Shown: positions 57,210-64,000 of the stretch, in pieces
How positions within the stretch are numbered: the stretch's first letter is position 1
Layout of the letters: every line of letters begins with the position of its first letter
Origin: Rhodoglobus sp.
Lineage (GTDB): Bacteria; Actinomycetota; Actinomycetes; Actinomycetales; Microbacteriaceae
Assembly: GCA_025463515.1 (NCBI GenBank)
Contig: JAODAQ010000067.1
Location: 1-64,000 of the forward strand
Length of the DNA: 64,000 nt
Direction of reading: 5' to 3'
The notes under the pieces: model-generated
The model's input: the letters and a program-made list of their open reading frames with translations, nothing else
Databases searched by the model: none
What the model was told of the DNA's origin: nothing
Made by a program: the position numbers and the translations under genes

Positions 57210-57282
57210 CTCCCCGACTTGGACTCGAACCAAGAACCTACGCATTAACAGTGCGTTGCTCTGCCAATTGAGCTATCGAGGA
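57210..57282 (-). tRNA. tRNA-Asn (anticodon GUU)
   Basis: A 73-nt cloverleaf. The acceptor is TCCTCGA/TCGGGGA, D arm GCTC/GAGC, anticodon stem ACGCA/TGCGT with loop CTGTTAA, and T arm CTTGG-TTCGAGT-CCAAG. CCA is not encoded. Its 3' half lies in the attachment repeat, so the island restored a functional tRNA on insertion. Confidence 0.94.
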
Positions 57283-57334
57283 TTGCGATTGAGCTTGTCT
57301 ACATTACCAAACCTTCGGCCTGCGCCAAACCGAC

Positions 57335-58321
57335 TCACGCACGCGCGAGCAGGTAGTTCGGCGAGGGCACCTCGGTCGGCTCCGCGATGAGGCTCGGCAT
57401 GCCGTCGGAGCCCAGGCGGAAGCTGGCGATCGAGTTCGAGACCTGGTTCGCGACGTGCAGCACGTCGCCGTCGACGGTGTGGCCGCGCGGCCACTCCCCC
57501 TCGCTGGAGACCCATCCGACCGGCGTGAGCTCGGAGCCGTCGTCGCTCGCGCGCAGCACCCCGATGCGGTGGCTGCCGCGCAGCCCGGTGTAGACGTAGC
57601 GCCCGCCGGCGCCGATGCTGATTCCCGCGCCGTCGTCGCCCTCGAGCGCGCCCGGCACCCCCGCCGACGACACGATCTCCAGGCCCGTGCCCGTCCAGCG
57701 CAGCACGAACAGCTTGTGGCCGAGCTCGCCGAGCACGTAGAGCAGCCCAGAGGGATGGCGCACGATATCGCGCGGTCCGGTGCCCGGCGGCAGCGCGAAG
57801 GATGCCGCTAGCGCGAGCCCCGGCCGGTGCACCAGTACGCGGTCCGATCCGAGGTCGAGGCTGAGCATCGTGTCCTCCGCCACGGAGAAGACGGCGTGCG
57901 CGTGCGGGCCCTGCTGGCGCTCGTGCGGGCCCGAGCCGTCGCCCTGCCGAGTCTCGACCAGCCCCGTCACCGCTCCGGTCTCGTCCACCCCGACCAGCGC
58001 GACAGAGCCGTCGAAGTAGTTGGCCACGGCGATGCCGCCCGCGACGAACTCGAGGTTGCACGGCCAGGTGCCGCCGGTGGGGGCTGAGCCGTCGCGCACG
58101 AGGGCGTGGCCACCGCTGCGGCGGAACGACTCGACTGTCCCGGCGCCCTCGGCCACCGCGTAGACGTGGTCGCCGCGCTGCAGGAGGTACGACGGGGAGG
58201 GCGTCTCGACCGCCGTCCCTACGAGCTCGAGGGTGCCGGCATCCGTGGTCCGCATCGCGAGGATGCCCGTCAGAGTGCCCGACATGTCAGGGCTGTAGCC
58301 GCCCACCCAGAAGTCGGTCAT
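57335..58321 (-). CDS. Lactonase family protein (6-phosphogluconolactonase-like beta propeller)
   Basis: A 328-residue seven-bladed propeller of the YbhE/lactonase family: WVGGYSPDMSGTLTGI, GPHERQQGPHAHAVF with the active-site His/Arg region, GTGPRDIVRHPSGLLYVLGE and SNSIASFRLGSDG. Members hydrolyse sugar lactones such as 6-phosphogluconolactone. Coupling by ATGA to a D-2-hydroxyacid dehydrogenase and an ABC importer suggests use of a sugar acid or lactone. It is the last gene of the polycistron. Confidence 0.87.
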   Translation of the reverse strand: MTDFWVGGYSPDMSGTLTGILAMRTTDAGTLELVGTAVETPSPSYLLQRGDHVYAVAEGAGTVESFRRSGGHALVRDGSAPTGGTWPCNLEFVAGGIAVANYFDGSVALVGVDETGAVTGLVETRQGDGSGPHERQQGPHAHAVFSVAEDTMLSLDLGSDRVLVHRPGLALAASFALPPGTGPRDIVRHPSGLLYVLGELGHKLFVLRWTGTGLEIVSSAGVPGALEGDDGAGISIGAGGRYVYTGLRGSHRIGVLRASDDGSELTPVGWVSSEGEWPRGHTVDGDVLHVANQVSNSIASFRLGSDGMPSLIAEPTEVPSPNYLLARA

Positions 58322-59316
58322 CAGTACCCCGACTCGGGGTCGACGCGGCCGACGAAGCCCCCGCCCGTGACCAGCGCGGCGACGTTCGCGCGGATGCGCT
58401 CGGCGAGCAGCGGCTCGGTCATCTCCGGGGTGTCCGCGGAGTGCGAGGTGATGACGATGCGCGGCGCGGTCCAGAGCGGATGCCCCTCCGGCAGCGGCTC
58501 CGGAGTCGTGACGTCGAGGCCCGCGCCGGCGAGGCGGCCCGACTCGAGCGCGGCCACGAGCGCGTCCTGGTCGACGAGCGATCCCCGCGCGATGTTGATG
58601 AGCGCGGCAGACGGCTTGAGCAGCGCGAGCTGCTCTGCGCCGATCAGGTGGGCGGTCTCGGCGGTGGCAGCAGCAGCGAGGATGAGCACGTCGGCATCCG
58701 GCAGCACCTCGGCGAGCCGCGCCACGGGCACGGTGCGATCGGCGCCGGGCAGCGGGTCGGTGCCGCGACGCACGATCGTCACGTCGACCTCCCACGGCGC
58801 GAGCAGGCGCAGCAGCTCGACGGCGATGCCGCCCGCGCCCACGATGACGACGCGGCGGCCGTACAGCGAGATGCCGATCTTGGGATGCTGCCAGCTGGTG
58901 CCCCGCGCCTTCTCGGGCAGGCCGCGCAGCACCGCGAGCGTGAGACCGAGCGCGTGCTCGGCGACGGGCTCCGCGAACGAGCCCTTGGCGCTCGTCCAGA
59001 CCGGGAGCGGGGTCGCGCCCTGGGCGGCGAAGATCGCGGCGAAGGCCTCGATGCCCGCGAGGGGCAGCTGCACCCATTCGATGCCGGGATGCTCGGCGAG
59101 CACGGCCGCGAGGGCGGGGCCGTCCGGGGTGAGCCACACGAGGCCGCGGGTCGCGTCCGAGAGCGGCTCGACGACTCCTCCGCCGGAGACCACTGCCGCC
59201 TCGAACGCCGCGTGGGCGAACGGCAGCACGGCCACGGGCCCGGCCTGCGGGCGGGGGCCGTCGAGAAGTACGGGGGCGAGCGGATCCCGGTGCTGGCCCG
59301 GGGTTCGTGTCGTCAT
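58321..59316 (-). CDS. D-2-hydroxyacid dehydrogenase, NAD-dependent (third of three)
   Basis: A 331-residue protein with cofactor motif IVGAGGIAVELLR, catalytic Arg in NIARGSLVD, acid in DVTTPEPLP and His in ITSHSADT. The Ala in GAG and the short glycine loop (G-A-G-G-I-A) are as in the GyaR/hydroxypyruvate reductase-like branch. It overlaps the TfoX-like gene (ATGA) upstream and the lactonase downstream. Confidence 0.87.
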   Translation of the reverse strand: MTTRTPGQHRDPLAPVLLDGPRPQAGPVAVLPFAHAAFEAAVVSGGGVVEPLSDATRGLVWLTPDGPALAAVLAEHPGIEWVQLPLAGIEAFAAIFAAQGATPLPVWTSAKGSFAEPVAEHALGLTLAVLRGLPEKARGTSWQHPKIGISLYGRRVVIVGAGGIAVELLRLLAPWEVDVTIVRRGTDPLPGADRTVPVARLAEVLPDADVLILAAAATAETAHLIGAEQLALLKPSAALINIARGSLVDQDALVAALESGRLAGAGLDVTTPEPLPEGHPLWTAPRIVITSHSADTPEMTEPLLAERIRANVAALVTGGGFVGRVDPESGY

Positions 59317-59546
59317 TGCTTGGGTGCTTTCCTCTTCTTCGGGGCGGGCTCGGGGAGAGCGTCCGCCGTCGACTCAATCGCAGCATGAAGCCAGTCGCGG
59401 TTCTCGAGCAGGTCGCCCGGCACCGTGTGGTAGTCCTTCGAGCCCGGATACGCCTGGGCGTACTCGCCGAACATCCTGCCGGTGCGCACGGGCAGGCCCG
59501 CGAGCTGGTCCTCGATGTAGGCGGCGGTCTCAGGCTTGGTCGACAA
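59313..59546 (-). CDS. Shortened TfoX-N-domain-like protein
   Basis: A 77-residue protein. The N-terminus MSTKPETAAYIEDQLAGL and RMFGEYA and the C-terminus DLLENRDWLHAAIESTA with a Pro/Lys tail both match TfoX N-terminal-domain proteins, which are usually about 110 residues. The central strands (30-35 residues) are missing, as if by an in-frame deletion between FGEYA and YPGSKDY. Start is TTG 59546, 17 bp inside the ATPase gene. It may be non-functional or a shortened variant. Confidence 0.65.
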   Translation of the reverse strand: MSTKPETAAYIEDQLAGLPVRTGRMFGEYAQAYPGSKDYHTVPGDLLENRDWLHAAIESTADALPEPAPKKRKAPKQ

Positions 59547-60363
59547 GCTCGCCCCGCCTGTTCAGGTGGTCAAGCGAGCGGGCAAGATCGCGCACGTACG
59601 GGTGGTGCGGGTCGGCGAGCACCTCCTCGAGTTCGCCGATCCCGACGAAGACCCCCCGGTGCATGATCGCGACCCGGTTGCTGATCCGGCGCACCTCGCC
59701 GAGGTCCGCGGTGACGACGAGGGCGGAGAAGCCGCGCTCGCGCTGCAGGGACACGATGATGTCGAGGATGGCCGCCCGGACCGTCACGTCGATGCCCGCC
59801 GTCGGGTCGTCGGCGACGAGCACCTTCGGCTCGAGGATCATCGCCCGCGCGATCGCGACCCGCTGCCGCTGGCCCTTGCTGAGCTCGTGCGGGTACTTGT
59901 TCATCGTCGAGAGCGGCAGCCGCACGGCGTCGATGAGAGTCGCGACTGCCTCGCCCGCCTCGTCCTGGTCGAAGTGGCGGTCGCGCGAGAAGATCGGCTC
60001 CGCGACGTTCTCGCCGATGGTCAGGCGCGGCTCGAGGAAGTCTCCGGCCTCTTGGCGGAGGTAGCCCACATACAGGCCGAGGCGGTCGCGCTTGCGGCCG
60101 CTCACCCCGCGCAGCTGGGTGCCGATGACCTCGAGGCTGCCGCCGGTGATCTTCGGGGAGTCGGCATCCGCGAGATCGGCCTGCAGCGCCACCGCCTTCG
60201 CGAGGCTGCTCTTTCCAGAGCCGGTCTCGCCGACCACGGCGAGGACCTCGCCGGGCGCGATGTCGAAGCTCAGGCCGTTCACGGCGATCGAGCGGGTCTG
60301 CGGATTCGTCGACGGGTACAGCAGCGAGAGATCGCGCGCGCGTACCGCCGCCCCGTCGGTCAT
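59530..60363 (-). CDS. ABC transporter ATP-binding protein with degenerate active site
   Basis: A 277-residue Dpp/Opp-type ATPase domain. Walker A GETGSGKS (45-52) is intact. The signature reads LSKGQ (161-165). Walker B reads VLVADDP, with Asp186 in place of the catalytic Glu, and the switch His is Ala219 (VVTADLGEV for the usual THDLG). Hydrolysis should be weak or absent. It is coupled (ATGA) to the upstream fused double ATPase, which is canonical, so this may be a regulatory or asymmetric subunit. Confidence 0.82.
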   Translation of the reverse strand: MTDGAAVRARDLSLLYPSTNPQTRSIAVNGLSFDIAPGEVLAVVGETGSGKSSLAKAVALQADLADADSPKITGGSLEVIGTQLRGVSGRKRDRLGLYVGYLRQEAGDFLEPRLTIGENVAEPIFSRDRHFDQDEAGEAVATLIDAVRLPLSTMNKYPHELSKGQRQRVAIARAMILEPKVLVADDPTAGIDVTVRAAILDIIVSLQRERGFSALVVTADLGEVRRISNRVAIMHRGVFVGIGELEEVLADPHHPYVRDLARSLDHLNRRGELVDQA

Positions 60364-62036
60364 TCGCTCGCCTTCAGGGCCCTGAGCTGGTCGCGACGCG
60401 CGGCCTGCTCCGCCGGGTCGGGCACGGGCAGGGAGGCGAGGAGGCGCTGGGTGTACGGATGCTGCGGCGCGCCGAGCACCTGATCCCCCGTTCCTTCCTC
60501 GACGAGCCGGCCCTGGTACAGCACCGCGATGCGGTCGGAGAGCATGTCGACGACGGCGAGGTCGTGGCTGATGAACAGCGCGGCGAAGCCGAACTCCTGC
60601 TGCAGCTCCGCGAACAGCTCGAGCACGCGCGCCTGCACCGAGACGTCGAGCGCACTCGTGGGCTCGTCCGCGATGAGGAGGCTCGGCTCGAGGGCGAGCG
60701 AGCGGGCGAGGCTCGCGCGCTGGCGCTGGCCGCCGCTGAGCTCGTGCGGATAGCGGTCGCCGAACGCGCGCGGCAGCTGCACGGCCTCGAGCAGCTCGTT
60801 CACCCGCGGACGAGCTGCACGGGCATCCCGGGCCTTGCCGTGCACGATGAGGGGCTCGGCGACGCACTCGGCGATGGTCAGGAGCGGGTTGAAGCTCGAC
60901 GCCGGGTCTTGGAATACGAAGCCGATGTCGCTGCGGACGGGCTTGAAGGCGCGCTCCTTGATGCCGAGCATCTCGTGCCCGAGCACCTGCAGCGAGCCGC
61001 CGGTGATCTTCGTGAGGCCGCCGATGGCGCGGCCGATCGTGGTCTTGCCAGAGCCGCTCTCGCCGACCAGGCCGAGAACCTCGCCGGGCGAGATCGTGAA
61101 GCTCACGCCGTCCACCGCGCGGAAGCCGCCCCGGCCCAGGCGGCCCGAGTACTCGATGACCAGGTCCTTCGCGACGACGACCGGCTCGGCGTTGTTGACG
61201 GTTCCCGAGGCGATCCGCTCCTCGATGCGGGCCTTCGCGCGCGCGCCGCCCGTGCCGATGCGGGGCACCGCGGCGAGCAGCTTCTGGGTGTACGGATGCT
61301 CGGGCGAGGCAAACAGCTTCTCGACCGAGGCCTGCTCGACGAGCTTGCCCTCGAACATCACGGCGACCCGGTCCGCCAGGTCGGCGACGATGCCCATGTT
61401 GTGGGTGATGAGGATGATCGCGGCGCCGAACTCGTCGCGGCAGCGCCGCAGCAGATCGAGGATCTCGGCCTGCACGGTCACGTCGAGCGCCGTGGTCGGC
61501 TCGTCCGCGATGATCAGCTCGGGCTCGAGCACGAGCGCCATCGCGATGACCACGCGCTGCTTCTGCCCGCCGGAGAACTGGTGCGGGTAGTAGTCGATGC
61601 GCTTCTCGGGCTCGGGGATGCCGACCCGGCTGAGCATGTCGATGGCCTTCGCGCGGGCATCCTTCTTGCTGATGCCCTTGTGCGCCCGGAGGCCCTCGAT
61701 GATCTGCCAGCCCACGGTGAATACCGGGTTGAGCGCGAGCGAGGGCTCCTGGAACACCATCGCGGCGTCCGTGCCACGGATCGAGCGCAGCTTCTCGCCC
61801 GTGAGCCCCACGACCTCGCGGTCGTTCAGCAGGATCGCGCCCGTGGTGGTCGCGGTCTCGGGCAGCAGGCCGATGATCGACTTGGCGGTGACGGACTTGC
61901 CGCTGCCGCTCTCGCCGACGATCGCGAGCACCTCGCCCGAATCGACGGAGAGGGTGACGCCGTCAACAGCCGCGACGGAGCCGCCGTCGGTCGAGAAGGT
62001 GACGTCGAGGTTGGTGATGTCGACTACGCGGGTCAT
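60360..62036 (-). CDS. Fused double ATP-binding subunit, peptide/nickel-type ABC transporter
   Basis: A 558-residue fusion of DppD- and DppF-like halves. NBD1 has GESGSGKS, FSGGQKQRVVIA, IIADEPTTALD and ITHNMG; NBD2 has GESGSGKT, LSGGQRQRASLA, LIADEPTSALD and ISHDLA. All catalytic residues are present, and each half keeps the HPYTQ-LL oligopeptide C-terminal motif. The start is ATG 62036, overlapping the permease stop (ATGA). It powers import through the two permeases encoded upstream. The solute-binding protein must lie right of the window. Confidence 0.9.
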   Translation of the reverse strand: MTRVVDITNLDVTFSTDGGSVAAVDGVTLSVDSGEVLAIVGESGSGKSVTAKSIIGLLPETATTTGAILLNDREVVGLTGEKLRSIRGTDAAMVFQEPSLALNPVFTVGWQIIEGLRAHKGISKKDARAKAIDMLSRVGIPEPEKRIDYYPHQFSGGQKQRVVIAMALVLEPELIIADEPTTALDVTVQAEILDLLRRCRDEFGAAIILITHNMGIVADLADRVAVMFEGKLVEQASVEKLFASPEHPYTQKLLAAVPRIGTGGARAKARIEERIASGTVNNAEPVVVAKDLVIEYSGRLGRGGFRAVDGVSFTISPGEVLGLVGESGSGKTTIGRAIGGLTKITGGSLQVLGHEMLGIKERAFKPVRSDIGFVFQDPASSFNPLLTIAECVAEPLIVHGKARDARAARPRVNELLEAVQLPRAFGDRYPHELSGGQRQRASLARSLALEPSLLIADEPTSALDVSVQARVLELFAELQQEFGFAALFISHDLAVVDMLSDRIAVLYQGRLVEEGTGDQVLGAPQHPYTQRLLASLPVPDPAEQAARRDQLRALKASE

Positions 62037-63040
62037 GGGGTGGCGTCCGTTCCCTCGAGGATCGCGGAGGATTCGGCGGTGGGCGCCGGCACGATGCTCG
62101 CCTTCCGGCGCGTGCGCAGGCGCGGGTCTGCGAGGTCGTTGAGGCTCTCGCCGACGAGGGTGATGCCGAGCACCACCAGCACGATCGAGACGCCCGGGAA
62201 CACCGAGGTCCACCAGATGCCGCTCGTGACGTCGGAGATCGAGCGGTTGAGGTCGTAGCCCCACTCTGCCGCCGCCGTCGGCTCGATGCCGAACCCGAGG
62301 AAGCCCAGGCCCGCGAGAGTCAGGATCGCCTCGGAGCTGTTGAGGGTGAACAGCAGCGGCAGCGTGCGCGTCGCGTTGCGGAACACGTGGCGGAACATGA
62401 TCCTGCCCGTGCTCGACCCGACGACCTTGGCCGACTCGACGTAGGCCTCCGACTTGATGCGCACGGTCTCCGCGCGGATCACTCGGAAGTACTGCGGGAT
62501 GTACACGACGGTGATGGAGAGCGCCGCCGCGAAGACGCCGCCCCACAGGCTGGACTGGCCGCCGCTGATCGCGATGGCCGCGACGATCGCGAGCAGGAGC
62601 GTCGGGAACGCGAACACCGCGTCGGCGATGACCACGAGCACGCGGTCGAGCCAGCCGCCGATGTAGCCGGAGACGAGCCCGAGGATGACCCCGGCGAAGA
62701 TCGACAGGATGACCGCGACCACGATCACGGAGAGCGCCGTCTGGCTCCCCCAGATCACGCGGGAGAGCACGTCGTAGCCGCCGACAGTCGTGCCGAGCAG
62801 ATGCTCGCCGCCGGGCGGGACCTGCGCGCCGAACGGGGCGCCGTCCGCGTCCTTGAGCTGCGCGTAGCCGTACGGCGCGAGGAGCGGCGCGAAGATCGCG
62901 GTCAGGATGAAGATCCCCGTGATCACGAGGCCGACGATCAGCATGCCGCGCTGCAGGCCCACGCTCTGGCGCAGCTGGTGCACGACGGGAAGGCGCTGCC
63001 AGAGGGTCACCCGGCGGCGGGGCTCGGTGGTGGTCGTCAT
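62033..63040 (-). CDS. ABC transporter permease, DppC/OppC type
   Basis: A 335-residue permease with an N-terminal DppC helix, then PGGEHLLGTTVGGYDVLSRVIWGSQTAL and the EAYVESAKVVGSSTGRIMFRHVFRN coupling-helix (EAA) loop, and a total of six helices. The LGTTVGGYDV variant replaces the usual LGTDELGRD. ATG 63040 lies 2 bp after the stop of the other permease. The C-terminal 40 residues are a polar extension. Confidence 0.9.
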   Translation of the reverse strand: MTTTTEPRRRVTLWQRLPVVHQLRQSVGLQRGMLIVGLVITGIFILTAIFAPLLAPYGYAQLKDADGAPFGAQVPPGGEHLLGTTVGGYDVLSRVIWGSQTALSVIVVAVILSIFAGVILGLVSGYIGGWLDRVLVVIADAVFAFPTLLLAIVAAIAISGGQSSLWGGVFAAALSITVVYIPQYFRVIRAETVRIKSEAYVESAKVVGSSTGRIMFRHVFRNATRTLPLLFTLNSSEAILTLAGLGFLGFGIEPTAAAEWGYDLNRSISDVTSGIWWTSVFPGVSIVLVVLGITLVGESLNDLADPRLRTRRKASIVPAPTAESSAILEGTDATP

Positions 63041-63042
63041 GA

Positions 63043-64000
63043 TCAGTACCTCACCCTCGGGTCGATGAGCGCGGCTATAACGTCCACGATGAAGTTGCTC
63101 AGCGCGACGATCACCGCCAGGAGGGCGACGATGCCCTGCACTGCCACGAAGTCGCGCGCCGTCAGGTACTCGGCGAGCTTGAAGCCGAGCCCCTTCCACT
63201 CGAACGTCGTCTCGGTGAGCACGGCGCCGCCGAGCAGCATGGCGATCTGCAGGCCGATCACCGTGATGATCGGGACCAGCGCGGGCTTGTAGGCGTGCTT
63301 GCGGACGAGGCGGAACTCGCTCACGCCGCGCGAGCGCGCGGCATCCACGTAGTCCATGGAGAGCGTGCCGATGACGTTCGTGCGCACCAGCCGCAGGAAG
63401 ACTCCCGCGGTCAGGAGGCCGAGCGCGAGGCCCGGGAGCACCGCGTGCTGCAGCACGTCGCCGATCGCGGCCGGGCTGCCGAGCTGGATCGCGTCGATGA
63501 GGTAGATGCCCGTGCGGCGGTCGCCGAGCTTGCTCATGTTGAGCTCGGTGCGGGTGGAGGCCCGTCCCGCGACGGGAAGCACCTTCAGCCAGACCGAGAA
63601 CACGAGCTTGAGCAGAAGGCCGGCGAAGAACACCGGGGTCGCGTAGCAGAGGATCGCGAAGACGCGGAGGATGGCATCCGGCCACTTGTCGCGCAGGTAG
63701 GCGGCGAGCATGCCGAGCGGGATGCCCACGATGAACGCGACGATGAGGGCGTAGAACGCCAGCTCGAGCGTCGCGCCGCCGTAGGTGAGCAGGAGCTCCG
63801 TCACCGGGCGGCCGTCGCTGATCGCGGTGCCGAAGTTGCCCGTGAACACCTGGCCGATGTACTCGAAGTACTGGACGAAGATCGGCCGGTCGTATCCGGC
63901 GTCATGGATGCGCTCCGCCAGCTGATCGGCGGTGAGCCGCCCGCCCAGGGCCGCCGTGATCGGGTCGCCGATCGAGCGCATGAGCACGAACACCATCGTG
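63043..64000 (-). CDS. ABC transporter permease, DppB/OppB type (5' end outside window)
   Basis: At least 317 residues of a DppB-like permease. The N-terminal first helix is cut off at the window edge: the family begins some 15-20 residues before MVFVLMRSIGDP. The extracytoplasmic part DRPIFVQYFEYIGQVFTGNFGTAI, and the EAA-like loop MDYVDAARSRGVSEFRLVRKHA, are typical. An insert of about 30 residues around STRTELNMSKLGDRRTG lengthens one periplasmic loop. Confidence 0.88.
   Translation of the reverse strand, partial: TMVFVLMRSIGDPITAALGGRLTADQLAERIHDAGYDRPIFVQYFEYIGQVFTGNFGTAISDGRPVTELLLTYGGATLELAFYALIVAFIVGIPLGMLAAYLRDKWPDAILRVFAILCYATPVFFAGLLLKLVFSVWLKVLPVAGRASTRTELNMSKLGDRRTGIYLIDAIQLGSPAAIGDVLQHAVLPGLALGLLTAGVFLRLVRTNVIGTLSMDYVDAARSRGVSEFRLVRKHAYKPALVPIITVIGLQIAMLLGGAVLTETTFEWKGLGFKLAEYLTARDFVAVQGIVALLAVIVALSNFIVDVIAALIDPRVRY

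Larger units (their letters stand above)
53124..57247. mobile_element. 4-kb genomic island integrated at tRNA-Asn
   Basis: The region is bounded by 42-bp identical direct repeats (53124-53165 and 57206-57247) that equal the 3' part of tRNA-Asn from the anticodon loop plus four following bases. This is the classic attachment-site geometry of tyrosine-recombinase elements. It contains four genes or remnants, no integrase, and two direct copies of the 17-mer GACCAATCTGCGGAGTA near its ends (53262 and 57127). Its coding sequence is visibly less GC-rich than the surroundings. It is probably a decayed prophage or satellite that kept cargo genes. Confidence 0.82.

Noticed and set aside
1-64000. CRISPR arrays, rRNA genes, transposase or insertion sequences
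   Set aside because: I looked for regularly spaced repeats, conserved rRNA stretches and DDE or tyrosine recombinase motifs and found none in the window.

Overview
The window is high-GC DNA, tightly packed, with GTG and TTG starts, many 4-base ATGA/GTGA gene overlaps and several start codons that lack a Shine-Dalgarno. The gene families (DUF3145, DUF7882, DUF6504, SCO7613-type membrane protein, LAXTG-type wall anchor) point to an actinobacterium, most likely of the family Microbacteriaceae. This is inferred from content; no rRNA is present.

Layout. 1-3.3 kb: the end of a fatty-acid synthesis operon (acyl carrier protein, fabF), an ArsR/AHSA1 pair, DUF3145 and a tiny coupled ORF. 3.3-11.1 kb: a glycosyltransferase, PadR, an exonuclease/DNA polymerase I-like protein, and a divergent pair (FAD/Fe-S 2-hydroxyacid dehydrogenase and a 2-oxoglutarate-semialdehyde-type dehydrogenase). 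11.06-11.6 kb: non-coding, repeat-rich. 11.6-27.3 kb: a catabolic island of about 16 genes. It holds a tripartite tricarboxylate transporter (TctCBA), two D-2-hydroxyacid dehydrogenases, an alpha/beta hydrolase, a cupin, a carboxymuconolactone decarboxylase-like protein, two SDRs, a TPP enzyme, an aconitase-family LeuC/LeuD pair, a FAH-family protein, an MmgE/PrpD protein and a GntR regulator. A shared 28-bp motif stands upstream of three of its transcription units, so it looks like one regulon for a carboxylated substrate that I cannot name.

27.4-39.9 kb: an acyltransferase-3/SGNH protein, small conserved proteins, a DUF6504 gene with an SOS-box-like site, a wall-anchored metallophosphoesterase, a HupE-like protein and a GntR/UTRA regulator with two matching palindromes. 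39.9-53.1 kb: tRNA-Met, dps, large membrane proteins, a glycosyltransferase, a DMT transporter, def, azlCD, a SHOCT protein, a two-component system and a YtrA-type regulator with its membrane partner.

53.1-57.25 kb: a 4-kb island between 42-bp direct repeats made of the 3' part of tRNA-Asn. It has no integrase. It carries a PIN-domain protein, a protein with a HEPN-like R-x4-H motif, a third helical protein and the remains of a phage head module. Its genes are visibly less GC-rich. It is a good candidate for an uncharacterised defence or toxin locus.

57.3-64 kb: one polycistron read toward the tRNA: a Dpp/Opp-type transporter with a fused double ATPase plus an extra, degenerate ATPase, a shortened TfoX-like protein, a third D-2-hydroxyacid dehydrogenase and a beta-propeller lactonase. 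The first permease runs off the right edge.
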